Shown here: positions 1 to 13,890 of the stretch, piece after piece | Layout: the number at the start of each line of letters is the position of its first letter | Position numbering within the stretch: the first letter of the stretch is position 1 | Assembly: GCA_964036295.1 (NCBI GenBank) | Contig: OZ038471.1 | Coordinates: forward strand, 6,136,001 to 6,200,000 | Source: Plumapathes pennacea | Lineage: Eukaryota > Cnidaria > Anthozoa > Antipatharia > Myriopathidae | DNA length: 64,000 bases | Reading direction: 5' to 3' | Translations under genes and position numbers: made by a program | The notes under the pieces: model-generated | What the model was told of the DNA's origin: nothing | Seen by the model: the letters and a program-made list of their open reading frames with translations, nothing else | The model's database searches: none

Positions 1-322
1 CACAATGTTTGTTATATGAAAGTTTGAAGCTTTTTGTTATGCTTTGTGCTACTTTCTCAGTCGCCAAATGCCTGTTCTTCTGTCTGGAGTGAATGCAGTT
101 TAGATTACCACACTTTTCACATAATGACTGTAACATTGTCGTGTTTTTCTAGTCTTCCAATTCCTAATTCTATCTTCTGTATATTATGTTAATAATTAGC
201 TTTTGTCTAGTCTGTGTCTAATCCATTCAGATCGCCATCTTATTAGTTCAGTGGTTAAACTCATAACATGTAAAATTGTATTCTGAAATCGTTTTATTGA
301 CTTCATGCCGATGAATTTAAAG

Positions 323-3300
323 ATGTAGACGAGTGTAAAGGAGAGAAACACAACTGCTCTTCAAACGCCACTTGTCATAACACTGATGGTTCGTTCAACT
401 GCAAGTGTAAGAGCGGTTACCAAGGAGACGGGATAAATTGCACAGGTAAGCTTATATCATACTTTGTAATTATACCTCACACCTTTGAGCTAACGCAATG
501 TTTGTTATTGGAACTGGTTTTGTTACGGACCAGATTTCGGGGGACTCGCTTTTGGTCTTGTTGACTTCTTTATTCGTAAATCACGGCTGAGCTCTGCGGC
601 TTCGAGACTAACGGAGAGCTCGGGCTCCAAGCCACAACTGAATTCTACACTACTGTTATAGTATAAATCTAGCAAATCTTTCCGTAGTTTAGAAACGAAG
701 AAATTAAGTGAATTAGAGTTCTGTTGTTGACACTCGGAAGAGCCCAAGTACCACTGCTAAGTAAATAGCCATTACTTGGTAGAAATAGATTAATCCTGCT
801 GAATCAACATCCATTAGGTTATTTACGATAGTTAATGCTGAAGGGTCTACCTGGTCAAATACCTATCTGGGAACCATTATATCCAATTCTATGGAAGAGC
901 AGATGTACAACTACACCTGCGTCCTTGACCCCAGGTAGACCTTTTAGTATGAACTATCTTATATCAATAATGCAACCAGCCAAGTGTTGAGATGTCGGAG
1001 CTTCAAAAGGTCAATCAGGTCGCATTGTACAATATCCAAAAACTGTTACTCTGCACCTGTTCCAATGTGCGAAATCCAATTAGGCCTAGCTCGGCGGACA
1101 AACACTTGGTAAGCATAAATCTAGGGATTACGACTCTTGGTGACACTTCCCTCTTGGTACGACTCTTGGTAACACTCTTGGTACGACTCTTGGTGACACC
1201 ACTCTGAGCTAGTCCAGAAATAAACGAGATCCAGTAAAGACGAAGCGAGTCCCCATAAAGTCTGATACGCAACGAAAGTGCCCCGTAACACTACCCTAGG
1301 GATTATATATGCTCAGGGAGCACCGCGTACAGCGGATTACAAAACTTCCTTTTGTGTAAACAACTAAATTATATAATAAAACCACAATGAGATTAGGACG
1401 GAAAACGATGGGAAGAAGTTCTGCGGCATAGGTGACTACAAAGGCCCCTAAGCTGTCTGTGCATCATGATTTCGTGCGAACACTTAGCAGCTTGTTCAAA
1501 ACGCGCCGGTAAGGCAGACCGACAGGCACGTTCGTGACATACCCGGCGTTTAGGCCTTTCCTGTGGTTTAAGCTGCACACGCAGATGCTTCGCTAACCTT
1601 TCATGTGAACTATGCTCCTAAAGGGCTATTGTAATCCTAAGTCCGAAGGTCAAGTTTGAGCTCTTTCGTTTACAAACACAAGTTAGCTCTAGGGTAGCCG
1701 AAATATTATTCTCTATAATAAATTTCCAAATAGCTCGAATTGTCCCTTGACATTTTGAAGCTTTTTGTCATCCTTTTTGTGCTTCTCAGTAGTTGAATGC
1801 CTTATCTCTGTCTGGAGTAAATACAGTTTAGATTATTACACACTTTTCACATAATGACTGTAACATTGTCGTGTTTTTCTAGTCTTCCAATTCCTAATTC
1901 TGTCTTCTGTATATTATGTTGATAATTAACTTTTGTCTAGTCTGCGTCTACCCCATTCAGATCGCCGTCTTATCAGTGCAGTTGTTAAACTCATAACAAG
2001 TGAAATTGTATTCTGAAATCGTTTTCCCGACTTCATGCCAATTAATTTAAAGATGTAGACGAATGCACCGAAAACAAACACAACTGCTCTTCAAACGCCA
2101 CTTGCCACAACACTGGTGGTTCGTTCAACTGCAAGTGTAAGAGCGGTTACAAGGGAGACGGTGTAAATTGCACAGGTAGGTTGATGTTATTCTTTGTAAT
2201 GATATCGCACACCTTAAAGCTAACACAATGTTTGCTATATGAAAGTTTGAAGCTTTTTGCCATTCTTTTTGTGCTGCTTTCTCAGTCGTCGAATAGTGCC
2301 TATTCTTCTGATTAGTTCTTACTCTTCTCTTCACCTTTTTTTATTCCCAGTTATTGACAAATCATGTCAAGCAATCACCAGCAGAGGTGAAAGAACCGAC
2401 GGGTCTTATCAGGTCACTGCAGAAAGGGCAACATTTTCAGTAAGTAACAAAAACGGACGGTGTACACCCTTTGCATAAAACCACACCCAAGATTTTAGTG
2501 GCGTTAACAGCCTCGCTTTCATATTTCTCTCACCACACAGAATCCTTGGGAGAAAATACTGATGTTATTCAAAACATTCCATTTAAATTATTAACTCTGT
2601 CATTGCTGTGTAAAGTTTCAAACTTGTACTTTAAAAATGTAAGGAAATATGAAAAGCGAGGATGGTTGGGAACATAAATCCGTTTTCTATCCAAACTCCT
2701 CACTTTGAATGGAGCCTATACTGCTACTACCCTTAAATTTCAGGAGGTTGTGAATTTTAAAATGCCCTTTTACAAATTAAAGTTTAAAGAATTATTTATA
2801 CAATTAAGTTTGTCCCCAACAAAAATGTGCAACTAAAAAGCCCTTTATACACTTTAACCCTTTAGAATAAGGCAAACACAAAGATTGGAAAACATTAAGA
2901 GAAAGAAAAGATAACTGACACACTGAATCTCACTATAATAGGTTTTCTGTGACATCACGAGTAACAACAAAGGCTGGACTCTTGTAGCGCGATTCTCTAA
3001 TAACGACACTAAAAACTGGATGAAGGACAACGGTGAATATTGGTACGATCGACAATCTCCTGTCGGTCAAACTACAAATCCAACCCACAATGCAGACATG
3101 ATCTCTCCAGCGTTTTGGTCCGTGAAGGGAACAGAGTTCAAGATCACCCGCAGTGATGACTCCAGCCACACAGCTCTGCTGCAAACCACAGGCAACTGTC
3201 TGTACGGACACACATTCCGCTCTAAACTCACAAGTTATGGCGACTTTAGAAATGGCAAGGTGTGGGGCAGTAACAAATGTCTTGGTAGCTGTGACGTGCA

Positions 3301-3598
3301 ATATGGCGGACAATACAGCAGCACTGATGGGTTTCAGGGGGCCCAGTGTGATGGCAGCCTTCAGTCCAGGAACAAGATCGGCTTCTGGTGTGACTATAGA
3401 GGTGACGGTGCAGTGATGATGATTGGCGGAGGAGGAAGCAGCTGCAGTAATGCTGATCACGGGATTGGAATCACGGAGACCGATGAAGCGTGTTTTGTTG
3501 AGGCGGGTGGAAATGAATCTGAGTATGATTTTGGTTATTATTCATTGACGACCAAGCCACAAAGCAGCTCCTACTCGCTCAACCTCTGGATTCGTTAG
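323..3598 (+). CDS. EGF/fibrinogen-like secreted protein, 3' part (5' end outside window)
   Basis: Visible exons are 323-445, 2053-2175, 2351-2439 and 2942-3598 (stop TAG), all with AG/GT borders and matching phases (1-1, 1-1, 1-0, 0). The first two exons each encode one calcium-binding-type EGF module (DVDEC start, six cysteines, a C-x-C-x(2)-GY end). The third is a short linker. The last begins VFCDIT and GWTLVARFS, the start of a fibrinogen-related domain, and ends in a cnidarian-type tail with HGIGITE and YSLNLWIR. A signal peptide and further modules should lie left of position 1. The gene is a close paralogue of the one at 20036-25642, and the domain order resembles coral skeletal organic matrix proteins of the EGF plus fibrinogen-like type. 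A role in the extracellular matrix or in lectin-like recognition is inference. An LTR-like insertion sits in the intron between the two EGF exons. Confidence 0.85.
521..1752. mobile_element. LTR-like insertion, copy A (about 1.23 kb)
   Basis: This block interrupts an intron whose uninterrupted form occurs elsewhere (for example 22605-22979). It begins TGTTACGGACC and ends CCCTTGACA, so it has the TG...CA ends of a long terminal repeat. Flanks are GGTTT and TTTTG, giving at best an imperfect short target duplication. It has no long open frame, so a solo LTR or a non-autonomous element is likely. The same insertion occurs at 23675-24265, but there it is 641 bp shorter. The extra part here (about 650-1290) is bounded by two copies of ACACTAC. 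Confidence 0.5.
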
Positions 3599-5607
3599 TT
3601 CAACATATTCTGGTATCTCATACTTTCTGTGAGCGCCTGGAACAGGCTAACAAAATACGTTCTTGACGTCACTTGGTCTAATTCGACGTAACATTCACAT
3701 CGTTTGCAAAGCCCCATTTATCTCGCTGCCAACTAAAATAGAAAATGTATTTGGAGCAACGAGTCCTAGTTTTGAGTTTCTTGGCGTTTTACAAAAATAG
3801 CACTTAAATCTGCTGTCGCGGTTTCCACAGTTTTGTACAATTATAAGAATAAGATGATTGCACGGTCGAAAGACAAATTTCCGCAGTTTCCCATAGCAAA
3901 GGTTTACTATATTGGTCAAAATTCCGGTCCTAATGTTTAAAAACAACTCGAGTTACTTAAACGGCTTTGCCTTTAAATAGCGCAATAGGTTTGGGGCCGC
4001 ACGATACACAATATGGTCTTCTTTCACATCATTTCCCTGCGATAAAGTAACTCTTAAATGAAATCCAAAATGTACCTTCATGTTTTGTTTATTTGACTAG
4101 GTTAATCTTCTTGCAAATTTCATAGTGACTGAGCCAAATTAGCGTCAACTATTCTGCTTCGACTGTCAACATATTTCAGTCTAGATTTCAAACATATTAT
4201 GTAGTAAATATTATGTAATGATAGTGGCAATAAACTAGAAGTTGGTATTGTTCTACTCTGATCCTCTGACCAAAGTCTGCAAAACGCCACACATACAGGT
4301 CACAAAGACCGGGGGGTGGGCACTTGAAGAATTTATATACATGTAGGCTCCTCCAGGCATTCAACCCCTTTTCCACTTTTCAAATACCATTCTGGGGTCG
4401 AAATGGTGACCCTTTCATATACCTCCAGTAAAGATTCGCACCTTTTTTACGCCTTTGAACAGGAAGACGTTTAGAACAGCTGCATGCAATTCGCTCAATT
4501 TTCAATTGAACAGTCCTTCTTACCGACAAACACAAAAAGCTTCTTTCCATTTTTCATACCAGAGGCTCTAACAGGGACACTTTAGGGCGGAGCCTCCCCG
4601 TATAGTTGATCATAAAGTGATCAACAAGTATAATTTGATCATGGCGGACAATGGGGATCCTGCGTGATCAATAAAACGTTCGCAATAAAAATCTTGGTGT
4701 CAAAGTCATCGTTGCAGAAATGTTAAGGCCGGAAGTCTTGGCAAATCACGCACTATTTTATAGTCACACGACAAGGTTGAGAAAAATCAGGAGACGTTAT
4801 CTGTGCAGTGAATCATAGGAAGGACCCACCCCTCCCCCACAAGCTTTCTATTCGAACACGACAATAAAGGGGCAGTTCTCCATGGTCAACACTGCACGCC
4901 TCATGAAAATAGAAAAATATTCTCAAATATGACACGAAAATTCTGTGCTTGTGAGGTTAACAATTTGACCTAAAATAGATTTAAAAAAAAAGGAAGTCTG
5001 ATTGCTTTGGCTTCACTTTATGTCGTCAGACATGTGGTCTTCATTCAGTAAACATCCTTGTGACAAGTGACGAAAAATCATCCAGTTAACTTGAATAACC
5101 TTAATATATGACGAATAAAATATATTCCAGCATCCTTTTCTTTACCGGTCCAGCCAAAAAGGAAACAGACTTGTCGATAAACAAAGCGATCACATGTTCT
5201 TGTTGAAGGGTGACTTGCCAAGTTTCAATAACAACTTGACCCTAAGATATTTTACCTTTTCCACTTTTAACTACGTGATGTGTGTTGAAAGCTCAATAAC
5301 ACGAGAAATACAAGAAATTCGCTCTGAGAAGGTAGACAGATCGCTGGGTTGAAAAAACATCGCTAGAAGAGAACGATGTTAGTTTCTCAGGATAAACACA
5401 GAAAAGAGGAAACTATATAGCCAGATACGTAACGAGAAAAAAATAATCAAAGAATGCGTAGTCCCCTTCCCTCCCCTCTTCCCCTGGAGGGTCACCTACG
5501 CAGGTTTAGAAACATGAGAAGCTATTTATTTTCTCGTTATCGCTGAAGGAAGTAGATTACAAGTTGGACAAGTTTCAGCATATCACACTATTTGCTAGAA
5601 AGACAAC
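3599..5607. other. intergenic; right flank of the duplicated block
   Basis: No coding potential was recognised. Positions 3599-4747 match 25643-26821 closely, so this is non-coding flank that was duplicated with the gene. Similarity stops abruptly at 4747 (after GGCAAATCA). The remaining stretch to 5607 is unique AT-rich sequence and should hold the promoter of the exon at 5608. Confidence 0.7.
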
Positions 5608-5836
5608 ATGGTGACAAACGGTGGAAAAATGGAGAAATCCTCCTCAAAAGCCAGCACCGTTTTATCGTTTCTGTCGATTATTTTGTGCGCTTTTGTGGTA
5701 GTGCGAGTGGAAGTACTCAATCACAGTTTGATGCGAACCGACAGTCGAGTTGGCGACATCGATCAACGACTGCAGACACTGGAGAACGTTGGTAGAATTA
5801 TCGAGAGAAGCAACACGGACGAGTTTCACTCAGCCG
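5608..5836 (+). CDS. Orphan first exon: type II membrane protein N-terminus
   Basis: The open frame from ATG 5608 encodes about 76 residues up to a good donor (GCCG/GTGAGT, phase 1). A short Lys/Ser-rich head is followed by a hydrophobic segment (about residues 17-33, VLSFLSIILCAFVVV). After it comes a polar stretch with heptad-like hydrophobic spacing (RVGDIDQRLQTLENV, about 48-62) that suggests a coiled-coil stalk. With no obvious cleavage site, a signal anchor is likelier than a signal peptide. Cnidarian transmembrane collagen-like and related proteins often start this way, but I cannot name the gene. The next coding exon with a phase-1 acceptor that I recognise is the EGF exon at 8507. 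Joining to the PAN exon at 7741 would put that exon out of frame. It could be a gene start whose remaining exons are lost or unrecognised. Confidence 0.5.
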
Positions 5837-7740
5837 GTGAGTAGTAATCAAATACTGAACCCTATGCGACTTTTAGTAGCGGAACGCAAGTCAATTTAGA
5901 GAACAATACACTACAGCAACTGTGATCAGAAGGGAATAGATTGATTATCTAAAAATATTCGAATAAATGCTTGTTAGTAGTGAAAATCGTGCCTCGGCGT
6001 GTGGGACACCAGGAATAAAAGGTTGTTGCATTTGTGACCCTGTTTTGTTGGTAACAAGTACGTGCAAGTTATGGCTCAATGAATGAACGACGTCAATTCA
6101 TTTAAAAAATGATGGAAGACTTTTATGTTTGTTTTGATGGACCGTGATGGACAAACATTCCTTGAGAATTAAGCTGTCAAGAAATCGGTAAGTTTGGATT
6201 GCTTTGCCGAAGGTACAGATTTTTTCAGTCTTGAATATTTCCTTTGAATGCTTTGTAAACTTCTTCGAAAAAATAAACTAGTATTTTGAGTTTCAAAGCA
6301 CTTGTTATGTTCCAAAATGCAAACCTGAAGAGTCGAAAGAAACTGTCTTTCAATTTGTGAGTTCGTGATGGGTTTACTGATTTTTACTGAGTGTACAGAA
6401 CCTACATATTTTCGACTTTTACTCCAAAAATCCGCATTCAACTCAGATCAATGGGTAAATTAACTTCTTGTTTCTCTCAAGTATTTTAAGTTGATAAAAC
6501 TGAGAGCTACATGACTACGAACGAGCGGTTAACGTTGTGTTTACAAACGCCGAGCCGCGTGTACGCGCGTGTTAAAATCAATCGGCGATAAAATACTTTA
6601 TTTAAAATGCTTTGTTTTTATGTATAGTACAGCATAAGACGCTGAAGCTATATGACCATTTCATTCTCAGAAATTGTAATATTTATGATTAATTGGTAAG
6701 AGGACTTTGTGTCGTCCGATGTCGGTCTGTAATCATACTCGTGATTACGAAATCGGACTCCCGCGAAGCGCGGCCGTCCGATTTCGTAATCACTCGTATG
6801 ATTACAGACCGAATCGGACTCCACTCAGTCCTATTACCATTATTAATTACAATATTATTTACGCTTACCCTTGTGATTGGCCGGGGCATTATTGACGCCA
6901 TGGCCTAATTTTTCAAGTAAAATGACTTAAGCCCGTTTTTAACGTCGAACTTCACATGCGTCGAACACAATGTAAATTAGCTTTTGTTCGACGTTTGAAA
7001 CAGTCCTTATTACAGCTCCTATTTTTGCTAGGTGAAATATAAACTTTTATAAGCGCTTTTTCTCATTTTTACTAACTTCTCTCATGTTTGGCATTGCAAC
7101 CACACTTTCACATGTCGCTTTCGGGAGGCTGTGTCAGTTGTATTTACTTTTTTTGTTTTCGTTTTATATTGATGCCTCAGTGCACGCTTCATCGTTATCA
7201 GCCTAGCTGCCCGGTATTTATCTTCTGTCACTTTATCCATTCATTGCTTCCGACGGCTGCAAGCACAATGACGACAGCGAGGAAATTACCTAGAGTGATT
7301 CTTAAATTCTAATAGGCTGGATATTGATAGAAATTACACAAGAAAAATGTGTGTTCACTCCAGTGACGAGGGAATAACCACTGTGTTTGGTCTGTAAGCC
7401 TCCGAATATCGCTTCGAAGGATGCATCTTAGTCGCGCGCCATGAACAGGCTGATGACGGTAAGTATAAACCCACACAAGCCTTTTAGATTCACCGTTAAC
7501 GACAAAGTTGCAACATTCACACTTGAGTTTCATCGAAGCTCCACAATGCAACGTGGTCAAGTACAAATGATAAGAGCAGTCAATTTGTTATGAAAAAGAC
7601 ATGATGACTGATCTGAGCTCCCGTATCGAGCGAATAGTTAACTAATGCCATCCGCAAAACTCTGAGATTGATTCCATCTCCGCCCAACAGCTTATTAGTA
7701 AATATTAAAAACAAAAACTTCTTGTTCTATTTGCTTGCAG
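5837..7740. other. intergenic or intron; fold-back element and dispersed repeat
   Basis: No exon was recognised. The stretch contains a hairpin element (6722-6812). It also contains sequence from about 6864 to 7290 (starting CTTGTGATTGGCC, then a cytosine/thymine-rich part) that recurs in diverged form at about 10130-10400. A polypyrimidine tract and acceptor (TTGCTTGCAG) end the stretch at 7740. They imply an unseen 5' untranslated exon for the PAN gene. Confidence 0.5.
6722..6812. repeat. fold-back (hairpin) element
   Basis: Two 36-nt arms (6722-6757 and 6777-6812) are inverted repeats of each other with only a three-base internal mismatch. They are separated by a 19-nt GC-rich loop. TCCGAT/ATCGGA-type motifs continue outside the arms, so the element may extend to about 6703-6830. 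Its form is that of a non-autonomous fold-back element. Confidence 0.75.
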
Positions 7741-7758
7741 ACGAAATTACTCATTTAC

Positions 7759-9428
<1,670 letters not shown>

Positions 9429-10661
9429 CAATACCTAAAGCTATGAAGAAGCAATGGCATACATGTGAACTAGTCCAAGAGCCCCAGTATGAACTGCATG
9501 GAACATTCAAGTAATATATTTTCATTAGCTATAAAGCCTTGTGATGATGTTCAGAATTGTGTTTGCGTCCGTTTCGAACTTAATCCATGCCTACAAATTA
9601 AAGCTTGCCCATTTTGAACACAATAATTTTGTAGATATTTTATAAAAATGATCATGCAACAATGAAGAGCCTCCATTGTGCTTTTAACGGCACTTCCCCG
9701 TATCAATTTTTAGATGCATATATGCGTAATATATGTAATATAATATTATACCCAGATCTTATGTATCCATGTAAGTGTATCGTTTGATGATGTATTTGAC
9801 AGTAACGTGAGTCACAATTTAAATAAATAATATAACTATACTATACGAAACCATGTACAGACACTTTATGCTTGGATGCATGTATATGCTCGTGTAGGCT
9901 TCTTTTTAATATACAGTTTACCGAAGCTGAAAGTTGTGAAACAGAAGAGTTCGCTTCTGAGTCTTGTAGGGAGGCTGGTGCCATGGAGACTATAGATAAA
10001 CTGTACTGACAGCGAAGAATCATGCACACGGCCTTTGGTGCTGAGCTAGATTTACCCAAAGATATCAAATACAATTCAATACCATTCTAACGCCGTAAAG
10101 ACGTTAATAACGTCGATCAAAAGGTTCCCCTTGTGATTGGCCAATGTAGTGTTGACGTCATGGCCGACTGTCCAATAAAATGATTATAGTCTCTATTTTT
10201 GTCAGTTGTAATAATTATAATTTGTTTTTTCAATTGCGTTTTTCATTATTTTCTTATACGCTTCAACCACATTTTAAAGGTCGCTTTTGGGTGCTTCGGT
10301 CAGTTTTTCTTAATTAGTTATTATTATCATCGCCCGAAATTCCGAACATTTTGCGTCCACGAATGCTTCCGGTCTTTCCCAGCGGCGTGCGGTATGAGCA
10401 TGCGCCATTCATACATTCAACATTGTTACGTATTTCGCCTCAGTGGGGTGGGTGAGGGATGAGTTTCTCCGGTTCAAAAAGAGACTGCTACGTTTGGGAG
10501 ATGTGCCGCTGAACGACCTAGTTGAAATTAGCTTTCGTTTGATGCAATTTTCATGCGATTTGGAGCTTCCTAGCCCAAAATTTGGCACGATTTAGGAGGT
10601 TAAGAATTTAGTATATAGAATTTAAGGCCTTTTTTAGGAGTTTTTAATATGCTTAAATATG
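9429..10661. other. intergenic; AT-rich, one dispersed-repeat relative
   Basis: No gene was recognised. AATAAA-like signals near 9822 could serve the upstream gene. From about 10130 to 10400 the sequence is a diverged copy of the repeat at about 6864-7290 (shared CTTGTGATTGGCC and ACCACA...CGCTTT landmarks). Confidence 0.5.
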
Positions 10662-12524
10662 CTATAAACCATTAAAAATTGCGCGTGTAAAAATGATAAA
10701 CCCTTTGGTGGAAACCATTGTTTTATGGTCAAAAGCATTAACAATTGCGACTGTGAAAATGGTAAGCCCTTTTTGGTAAAACCATTATTTTATGCTATAA
10801 ACCTTTAAAAATTGCGCGTGTAAAAATGATGAACCCTTTTGGTGGAAACCATTGTTTTATGGTCAAAAGCCTTAACAATTGCGACTCTGAAGATGGTAAG
10901 CCCTTTTTGGTAAAACCATTATTTTATGCTATAAACCTTTAAAAGTTGCGCGTGTAAAAATGATGAACCCTTTTGGTGGAAACCATTGTTTTATGGTCAA
11001 AAGCATTAAAAATTGTGCGTGTAAAAATGATAAACCCTTTTGGTGGAAACCATTGTTTTATGGTCAAAAGCATTAAAAATTGTGCGTGTAAAAATGATGA
11101 ACCCTTTTGGTGGAAACCATTGTTTTATGGTCAAAAGCATTAAAAATTGTGCGTGTAAAAATGATGAACCCTTTTGGTGGAAACCATTATTTTATGGTCA
11201 AAAGCATTAAAAATTGTGTGTGTAAAAATGATGAACCCTTTTAGTGTGAACCATTATTTTATGGTCAAAACGAGTAAAAATGGCGCGTCTGTAAATGATG
11301 AGCGCTTTTGGAAAAAACCATTGTTTTATGCTAAAAACCATTAAAATTGAAACTGTAAAAATGGTGAGCGCTTTTGGTGAAACTATTATTTTATGCTAAA
11401 AACCATTAAAAATTCTTAATGTGAAAATGGTGAGCCCTTTTTGGTGAAATCATAATTTAATGCTAAAAACCATTAAAAATTCAAGATGTGAAAATGGTGA
11501 GCCCTTTTGGTGAAACCATTATTTTATGCTAAAAACCATTAAAAATTCAAAATGTGAAAATGGTGAGCCCTTTTGGTGAAACCATTATTTTATGCTAAAA
11601 CCCATTAAAAAATGCGCATGTAAAAATGATGAGTCCTTTTGGTGAAATGGGTTTTAGCATAAAATAATGGTTTCACCAAAAAGGCTCACAATTTTCACAA
11701 TTGCAATTTTAATGGTTTTTGGCATAAAATAATGGTTTCCCCAAAAGCGCTCACCATTTTTACAGTTTCAATTTTAATGGTTTTTAGCATAAAACAATGG
11801 TTTTTTCCAAAAGCGCTCATCATTTACAGACGCGCCATTTTTACTCGTTTTGACCATAAAATAATGGTTCACACTAAAAGGGTTTAACATTTTTACACGC
11901 ACAATTTTTAATGCTTTTGACCATAAAATAATGGTTTCCACCAAAAGGGTTCATCATTTTTACACGCACAATTTTTAATGCTTTTGACCATAAAACAATG
12001 GTTTCCACCAAAAGGGTTCATCATTTTTACACGCACAATTTTTAATGCTTTTGACCATAAAACAATGGTTTCCACCAAAAGGGTTCATCATTTTTACACG
12101 CGCAACTTTTAAAGGTTTATAGCATAAAATAATGGTTTTACCAAAAAGGGCTTACCATTTTTAGAGTCGCAATTGTTAATGCTTTTGACCATAAAACAAT
12201 GGTTTCCACCAAAAGGGTTCATCATTTTTACACGCGCAATTTTTAAAGGTTTATAGCATAAAATAATGGTTTTACCAAAAAGGGCTTACCATTTTCACAG
12301 TCGCAATTGTTAATGCTTTTGACCATAAAACAATGGTTTCCACCAAAAGGGTTCATCATTTTTACACGCGCAATTTTTAATGGTTTATAGCATAAAATAA
12401 TGGTTTTACCAAAAAGGGCTTACCATTTTCACAGTCGCAATTGTTAATGCTTTTGACCATAAAACAATGGTTTCCACCAAAAGGGTTTATCATTTTTACA
12501 CGCGCAATTTTTAATGGTTTATAG
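10662..12524. repeat. 1.86-kb palindrome built of ~67-bp tandem repeats
   Basis: The left arm is a run of units about 67 bp long, such as one with AACCCTTTTGGTGGAAACC and TTTTATGGTC. Two unit types alternate over part of the array: one with GCGCGTGTAAAAATGATGA, the other with GCGACTGTGAAAATGG. The right arm is the same array in inverted order. The arms meet around a 43-nt loop: 11581-11604 is the exact complement of 11648-11671. The outer ends CTATAAACCATT (10662) and AATGGTTTATAG (to 12524) also pair. The arms differ by about one unit. Transcription would give a long hairpin RNA. No coding frame is maintained. Confidence 0.9.
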
Positions 12525-13147
12525 GGGCTTACCATTTTCATAGTCGCAAACTTGTTAAAGTGCCAACAGAAGAAGAAAATAAAAAGCTCTTATATCGTGC
12601 ACCAAACTTAAATGTAAGTGTTTTAACAAGAACAAAATCAGAAACTCTTATATCGTGCCACATTACATCCGAAGTCAGCGTATTTCACGGGAGGTATTCG
12701 CCATGGCTGGCTGTGAACTGCAAATTCAAACGCAAAAAGTACACATCGAATTTGTTCCAGGGGACTGACCGAGGCTTCACAGGAAATGTTCAATCCTTCG
12801 ACAATCAGGTACGGGGTAAACATTTTGCGTTGTACCTAAGGTTCTTGTATAAAATGCAGCTTAAAAAGTGACAGTAGCCGGTTTTTGAGCGTATTCTGCT
12901 ATAAATCCCTTCTTACGTCGGTCGAATTTAATTAAAAAAAGTACACATCGAATTTTACCGGAGATAAATATTTTTTGTACTGTTGTGTTTAGGAAGCTTT
13001 CCTCTTCCGAATGCTGCCCAAACATTTTTACGAACGTGCTTCAGTTAAGCGAAAAGCGCAATTTATTATCAGATCCCATACATTTCTTTGTTATTTATTG
13101 AGCGGCTCTCAGCGTGAAACCTGATGCCTTTTCCAAGATGGCGCAAC
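12525..13147. other. intergenic; short tandem similarity, no recognised gene
   Basis: A frame of 103 codons is open from 12560 to 12871, but it has no recognisable domain and no convincing splice context. The motif AAGTACACATCGAATTT occurs twice (about 12737 and 12939), which suggests a small diverged duplication. I do not support a gene here. Confidence 0.35.
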
Positions 13148-13358
13148 CTGCTCAAAAATCAAGCGTACAAGTCTGTGATTTCTAAGAACATCCAGGATTG
13201 TTATTGGCTGTGTCGCAACGACGCGCCTTGTCAAAGTATTAACTTCTACAAGGACAAGAAGATATGTGAACTTAATAACGGCACGACAAACGAGAAAAAC
13301 CTGTTAAAATCCATGGATAACTATCAAGATGTGTTCTTTTTCGAAAATCCCTTTCGAG
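13148..13358 (+). pseudogene. stray duplicate of the PAN exon
   Basis: From about 13148 the translation matches the PAN exon of the 7759 gene almost residue for residue (shared SINFYKDKKICELNN, KNLLKS and VFFFENPFRG) up to an equivalent donor at 13358/13359. Downstream intron similarity continues to roughly 13690 (landmarks CACCTGCTTCTTTGTTG and ACTACAAGCGCATTGAGAAG). The signal-peptide part is missing. The frame upstream hits a stop at 13115-13117 and there is no credible acceptor. No EGF or D8C exon follows. It is best read as a truncated segmental copy rather than a working gene. Confidence 0.7.
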
Positions 13359-13890
13359 GTAAGATGAGAAATACATGTAGATCTAACAACGCACTGACAG
13401 CTGCAGTGAAAACTGTGAAAACGTAATGTTTTGTCGTCCGTATTAAAGATATTCAACTTAAAAGCATACTAAGTAGATTTCATTGTTGTGTAGAAAATAG
13501 TGACCATGAACATTAAGAGATTGAGATGTGGAATACATCTAAAAACACCCGAGTATTAATTAACTTGTCCGCGGCTAATTTAAATATTCTGCATACTGTC
13601 AATTTTCTTTTCACCTGCTTCTTTGTTGAAAAGTAAATGATATCGTCTATGGTACTACAAGCGCATTGAGAAGTCACGTGATCATTAAAGCAGAAGTTTT
13701 TCAATTTGGTGATATTTCTACAACGCATCTAGCAACAAGGATAGAGATTCACCGGACATTCGGAATACAAATTAACAATACATCGCTGCATTTTAGGGCA
13801 ATTTATATGGTCGAAGATTCAAAGAATATGTAGCACAACCTAGCACTATTATGAGTTACATGGTTTAAGAAAAAAAATAAACGCGTCACC

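Noticed and set aside
2933-3460. 175-codon minus-strand open frame over the fibrinogen-like exon
   Set aside because: It is a shadow of the plus-strand exon, whose protein similarity, splice sites and conserved paralogue are clear.
10662-12524. CRISPR-like array
   Set aside because: Units are contiguous with no unique spacers, invert at the centre and lie in an animal genome; it is a minisatellite palindrome.
12560-12871. 103-codon open frame right of the palindrome
   Set aside because: No recognised domain, no supporting splice sites, and short repeated motifs around it; chance is likelier.
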